Origin: Gammaproteobacteria bacterium UBA2675
GTDB taxonomy: Bacteria > Pseudomonadota > Gammaproteobacteria > Pseudomonadales > Pseudohongiellaceae
Direction: 5' to 3'
NCBI GenBank assembly: GCA_002354805.1
Contig: DEMH01000009.1
Coordinates: 372,001 to 436,000, forward strand
DNA: 64,000 bases
Below are positions 60,895-64,000 of the stretch, in pieces (position 1 is the stretch's first letter; every line of letters begins with the position of its first letter). A model generated the notes under the pieces. The model ran no database searches and had not been told where the DNA came from. It worked only from the letters and a program-made list of their open reading frames with translations. The position numbers and the translations under genes were made by a program.

Positions 60895-62763
60895 ATGCGG
60901 CGATTTTTTTCGGGGCTGGGACGCCTGATCGACGGCCTGATGACCATTACTGGCAGAATCATTTTCCTTCTGGTTCTGGCTTTTGTTCTGTTGCTCATTT
61001 TCTCCAGTCCGGCGACCGTCACCGTCCCGTCCACCAGTGCCCTGGTCTGGGCACCTACCGGTGTCATCAGTGAGCAACGTTCACCGGCCGCAGCCAGCGA
61101 CCTGATGTTTGGCACCGGGCTGCCGCAGAACAGTCTGATGCCGGAACTGCTGGAGTCGCTGGCAGTTGCAGAAAATGACGGGCGAATTGGCGCACTGGTG
61201 ATAGATGTCAGTGAACTGCTGGGCGTCAGTCCTGCCCAGCTGGAAACCCTGGGTGATGCCCTGCAGCGATTCGCGGATACCGGCAAACCCATCTATGCCT
61301 TCGGCGAATACTTTACCCAGGCTCAATACGCGCTGGCCTCCTACGCGGACAACATCACGCTGCACCCTATGGGCAATCTGATGGTTACCGGCTTTGGCGG
61401 TAATCAGCTGTATTTCCGCGATCTGCTGGAGCGCCTGAATGTCCAGGTTCATGTGTTCCGCGTCGGCGAATTCAAATCTGCGGCCGAACCGTTCTCACGC
61501 ATGGATATGTCTGAAGAGGCGCGTGCCGACAATCAGAATCTGTTGAATGCACTCTGGTCGCGCTATCTGACGCGGGTGGCGGGCAACCGTGAAATGAGTA
61601 CGGCCCAGTTGCAAAGCTATGCCGACAATTACCCGGCATTGCTGGAGGCGGCGAATGGCAATATGGCTCGCGTCGCCTTTGAACAGGGTCTGGTGGACAA
61701 TATCGCGGATGCCAACAGTTTCCGGCGCCAGGTCGCGGCGGAGGTGGGTGTCAGCAATGGCAGTTTCTCACAGATACACTACCTGGACTATCTGAACGCG
61801 ACTTTTACTCCACAGGTACCGGGTACCGATCAGGTCGGTGTGATTGTTGCGGAAGGTACCATCATGCCGGGCGAGCAGCCGCTGGGCATGATTGGGGCGG
61901 ACAGCCTGACAGCGCTGATTCAGCAGGCGCAGCAGGATGCCTCCATCCGGGCGGTTGTCCTGCGTGTTGACTCTCCCGGTGGGTCGGCGCTCGCCTCCGA
62001 ACAGATTCGCGGGGCGCTGGATCAGCTGCAGCTCGCAGGCAAGCCTCTTGTTGTATCGATGGGTGGCCAGGCGGCCTCGGGCGGCTACTGGATATCGGCC
62101 AGCGCCGACCAGATCTGGGCCTCACCATCCACAGTGACTGGCTCAATCGGTGTGATTGGCATGATTCCCACTTTTGAACGGGCACTGAGCGAGCTGGGTG
62201 TGGGGGTTGATGGAGTGGGCACAACCGAGTTGACGCGTGCCGGAGACCCCTTGAGCGGCCTGAACGAACCCATGCGGCGGGTGTTCCAGTCGAGCATCGA
62301 CGACACCTATGCGCGCTTCATCAATCTGGTGGCAGAGGGTCGTGACCTGCCCCGTGAGGATGTTGAGAATATCGCTGGCGGGCGCGTATGGAGCGGTGAG
62401 CAGGCGCTGGAGATTGGCCTGGTTGACCAGCTGGGAGATCTGGATCAGGCGATTGCAGCTGCCGCCGAGCTGGCGGAACTCGACGACTACGAGCGCGTTT
62501 ATCTGAGCCGCCCACTGACCTTTGGAGAGCAGTTGCTGCTGCAACTGGCCGATAGTATGGGTAGTGCGCAGATCCTGTCGAATATGATGGCAGCGCAGAA
62601 TATGCCTGCATCGTTCAGCGGCCTGGCGGCTGTTTTGCCGGCTCTGTCAGCCGAACAGCGCCTGCGCTGGCAATCCCTGCTTAATCTGGTTTTGCCTGCC
62701 AACCACCGGCCGGATCAACTGCGTACCCTGATGTTGTGTGACGACTGTCTCACGATAAGGTAG
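60895..62763 (+). CDS. sppA: Signal peptide peptidase SppA (protease IV, 67K type)
   Basis: A 622-residue inner-membrane serine protease that degrades cleaved signal peptides in the periplasm. One TM segment (ITGRIIFLLVLAFVLLLIF) is followed by two tandem Clp-like domains. The catalytic dyad is Lys194 (VGEFKSAAEPFSR) in the first domain and Ser395 (AASGGYWIS) in the second. RVDSPGGSALASEQI is also typical. The length matches E. coli SppA. AGGAG stands seven bases before the ATG. Confidence 0.96.
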   Translation: MRRFFSGLGRLIDGLMTITGRIIFLLVLAFVLLLIFSSPATVTVPSTSALVWAPTGVISEQRSPAAASDLMFGTGLPQNSLMPELLESLAVAENDGRIGALVIDVSELLGVSPAQLETLGDALQRFADTGKPIYAFGEYFTQAQYALASYADNITLHPMGNLMVTGFGGNQLYFRDLLERLNVQVHVFRVGEFKSAAEPFSRMDMSEEARADNQNLLNALWSRYLTRVAGNREMSTAQLQSYADNYPALLEAANGNMARVAFEQGLVDNIADANSFRRQVAAEVGVSNGSFSQIHYLDYLNATFTPQVPGTDQVGVIVAEGTIMPGEQPLGMIGADSLTALIQQAQQDASIRAVVLRVDSPGGSALASEQIRGALDQLQLAGKPLVVSMGGQAASGGYWISASADQIWASPSTVTGSIGVIGMIPTFERALSELGVGVDGVGTTELTRAGDPLSGLNEPMRRVFQSSIDDTYARFINLVAEGRDLPREDVENIAGGRVWSGEQALEIGLVDQLGDLDQAIAAAAELAELDDYERVYLSRPLTFGEQLLLQLADSMGSAQILSNMMAAQNMPASFSGLAAVLPALSAEQRLRWQSLLNLVLPANHRPDQLRTLMLCDDCLTIR

Positions 62764-62832
62764 TCGAATCCAAACCCTGGTGCGCCGGTCTGCGTCTAAG
62801 CAGATACAGACTCTCGTTTATTGGTCAGCACC

Positions 62833-64000
62833 ATGAGTACCAGCCAGACTGACAGCCATCGCCCTGAGCCAGCTCAGGCCGGGTCACCGCCCGGTCCGCG
62901 CTGGCCGTGGTCAGCATTCTGGCTGGCGGTGATCGCCGGACAAAGCCTGTTGCTGGCTCTGTTGTATTTCCTGCCATTGCAAACCGCATCTCAGCCCGTG
63001 GCAATCTCGATGGTGCTGGGACTGGCAGCGCTGATCTACGCCTATTACCTGCCGCTGCGTTTTGTACGTCGCCGGGCGCTGTTGGCACATATCACTGTCC
63101 AGCAGAGCATGATCAGAAAACTGCTCTGGAACAGCGCACTGCTTAAATTCACGCTGGCAATCAGCTCGCTGGCGCTTGCGGTGTTGATGCTGGTCGCCGT
63201 TGCAGCCTTGAAACCTGTGGACTGGCTGGTCATGGCCCTTGGCATTCCGTTGGCTGTGCTGGCTTTTCAGCTTGCGCGACGGCTGTTGGGTCCCCAGTTC
63301 AACAGCGTCTATCAATTCCCCTACGCGATTCGTGTTGGCAATCTGCTGCTGGTTGCTGTGCTGACCATCATGCTGGTGATCGTGAATCTGTTCTGGGCGG
63401 ACGTGCCCGATACGCGCTCGGCCGACATTTTTGCACTGGCGCAGCAGGCATTTGCGAATGCTGAGTCGCAGGCTGCATTCCCGGCGGCGGGATGGCTGCT
63501 CGGAGCAAGTGCCGTGCTAGACCAGCTGGGCTGGCATCTGATGCAGCAGCTCAGTGGCACCGTCGCAGCAGAAGGTTGGCTGAAGCTTCTGGCATGGCTG
63601 GCCTTCCTGCTGCTGAATGCAATGAAAGCGGGGCTGATCTGGACCGCATGCAGTGGATTGACCATGCTGGCGCGGCCACTGGTGATACTGACCAAGGAGT
63701 CAGCAGCAGAGACAGCGGGAGGCGAATCCGCGGCATTGCCACCGACCCTGCGTTCTTTTGCGATTATGGCATCTGTCCTGCTGTTTGGCGGCTGGCTGAG
63801 TCAGCAGGGCGTTCAGGAAAGCGTCGTTCCGATGCGACTGGCAGCGCTGATTGATCCCTGCCGCTGGCAGGCACCCCAGCAACAACAGCAGCTGATCCAG
63901 GCCTCGTCCCAGGCGCTGGGCAACCATCATCAGAATCTGGATGCTGTGATGCAGCAACGCATCGCGGCTGAAGTTGATGCTGCATTCGCCGCCGCGCAGC
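62833..64000 (+). CDS. Large polytopic membrane protein, N-terminal part (runs off the window)
   Basis: From ATG 62833 an open frame continues without a stop to base 64000, so at least 389 residues are encoded. It begins MSTSQTDSHRPEPAQAGS, and then has hydrophobic segments (WLAVIAGQSLLLALLYFLPL; ISMVLGLAALIYAYYLPL; LTLAISSLALAVLMLVAVAA-like stretches) and a Gln-rich region near the window edge (QAPQQQQQLIQASSQALGN). The ribosome binding site is weak. I do not recognise the family; the C-terminus is needed to assign it. It follows sppA by 69 bases on the same strand. Confidence 0.7.
   Translation, partial: MSTSQTDSHRPEPAQAGSPPGPRWPWSAFWLAVIAGQSLLLALLYFLPLQTASQPVAISMVLGLAALIYAYYLPLRFVRRRALLAHITVQQSMIRKLLWNSALLKFTLAISSLALAVLMLVAVAALKPVDWLVMALGIPLAVLAFQLARRLLGPQFNSVYQFPYAIRVGNLLLVAVLTIMLVIVNLFWADVPDTRSADIFALAQQAFANAESQAAFPAAGWLLGASAVLDQLGWHLMQQLSGTVAAEGWLKLLAWLAFLLLNAMKAGLIWTACSGLTMLARPLVILTKESAAETAGGESAALPPTLRSFAIMASVLLFGGWLSQQGVQESVVPMRLAALIDPCRWQAPQQQQQLIQASSQALGNHHQNLDAVMQQRIAAEVDAAFAAAQ

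Noticed and set aside
1..64000. CRISPR arrays, tRNA, rRNA, prophage or insertion sequences
   Set aside because: I looked for regular short repeats, cloverleaf or rRNA-like stretches, and recombinase or phage proteins and saw none; a dedicated scan could still find a small RNA gene.

Overview
The window reads as a continuous, gene-dense bacterial chromosome segment of moderately high GC. No intergenic gap exceeds about 230 bases, and there is no rRNA, tRNA, CRISPR array, phage gene or IS transposase that I can recognise. The gene content points to a free-living aerobic gammaproteobacterium. Indicators are the glnE-waaF-waaC-waaG-waaP-carbamoyltransferase order, which resembles the Pseudomonas core-LPS locus without ilvE, together with hldE, an LpxL-type acyltransferase, kdkA, uup, sppA, wrbA and a Xanthomonas/Caulobacter-type TonB receptor. 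The many exported hydrolases, PQQ and haem proteins would fit a marine or aquatic lineage. The exact order is not determinable by eye.

Layout. 1-298: 5' end of a lytic transglycosylase (runs off the left edge). 0.4-5.4 kb: membrane alpha/beta hydrolase, exported P1 peptidase, an exported DGSGS-repeat protein, an orphan flagellar-rod-like small protein and a GNAT. 5.5-11.4 kb: tight operon of uridine kinase, CNT nucleoside transporter, 2OG-Fe(II) oxygenase, exported M17 aminopeptidase and aspartase. 11.5-16.5 kb: ECF sigma factor, its probable membrane anti-sigma partner, a VNG-repeat DUF4097-type protein, a TPR protein and an NHL propeller protein. 16.5-18.5 kb: two unknown exported proteins and a YefM-YoeB toxin-antitoxin pair with its operator. 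18.5-22.6 kb: YtrA-type GntR regulator, ABC ATPase, and an ABC permease fused to an alpha/beta hydrolase. 22.7-27.7 kb: VOC protein, DUF1295 membrane protein, a second ECF sigma/anti-sigma pair with a YbjQ protein, and the ABC-F ATPase Uup.

27.8-50.2 kb is dominated by nitrogen control (glnE) and LPS inner-core synthesis: waaF, waaC, waaG, a tandem two-kinase WaaP fusion, a carbamoyltransferase, a GT-C-type membrane protein, an LpxL-type acyltransferase, hldE, and further on kdkA and a glycosyltransferase. It is interrupted by respiratory/oxidative genes (class II cytochrome c, dihaem cytochrome, PQQ dehydrogenase, Baeyer-Villiger-type monooxygenase) and by a HipBA module. That module is bracketed by two 53-bp copies of the monooxygenase 3' end, whose coding differences are all synonymous.

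50.2-57.2 kb is a minus-strand group that looks like a self-contained sensing/uptake system. It comprises a membrane-anchored PhnD-like binding protein, a two-TM protein with a cytoplasmic C-terminal winged-helix-like domain, a TonB receptor, an exported tyrosine-phosphatase-type enzyme and an exported esterase. The window closes with transaldolase, an exported epoxide hydrolase, a truncated small gene, WrbA, SppA and the start of a large membrane protein that runs off the right edge.

The strongest candidates for new biology are: the anchored binding protein plus transmembrane winged-helix regulator next to the TonB receptor; the ABC permease/hydrolase fusion under a GntR repressor; the duplicated monooxygenase tail around hipBA; and the double LPS kinase. 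All functional statements are from reading sequence and motifs by eye; no database search or folding program was run.
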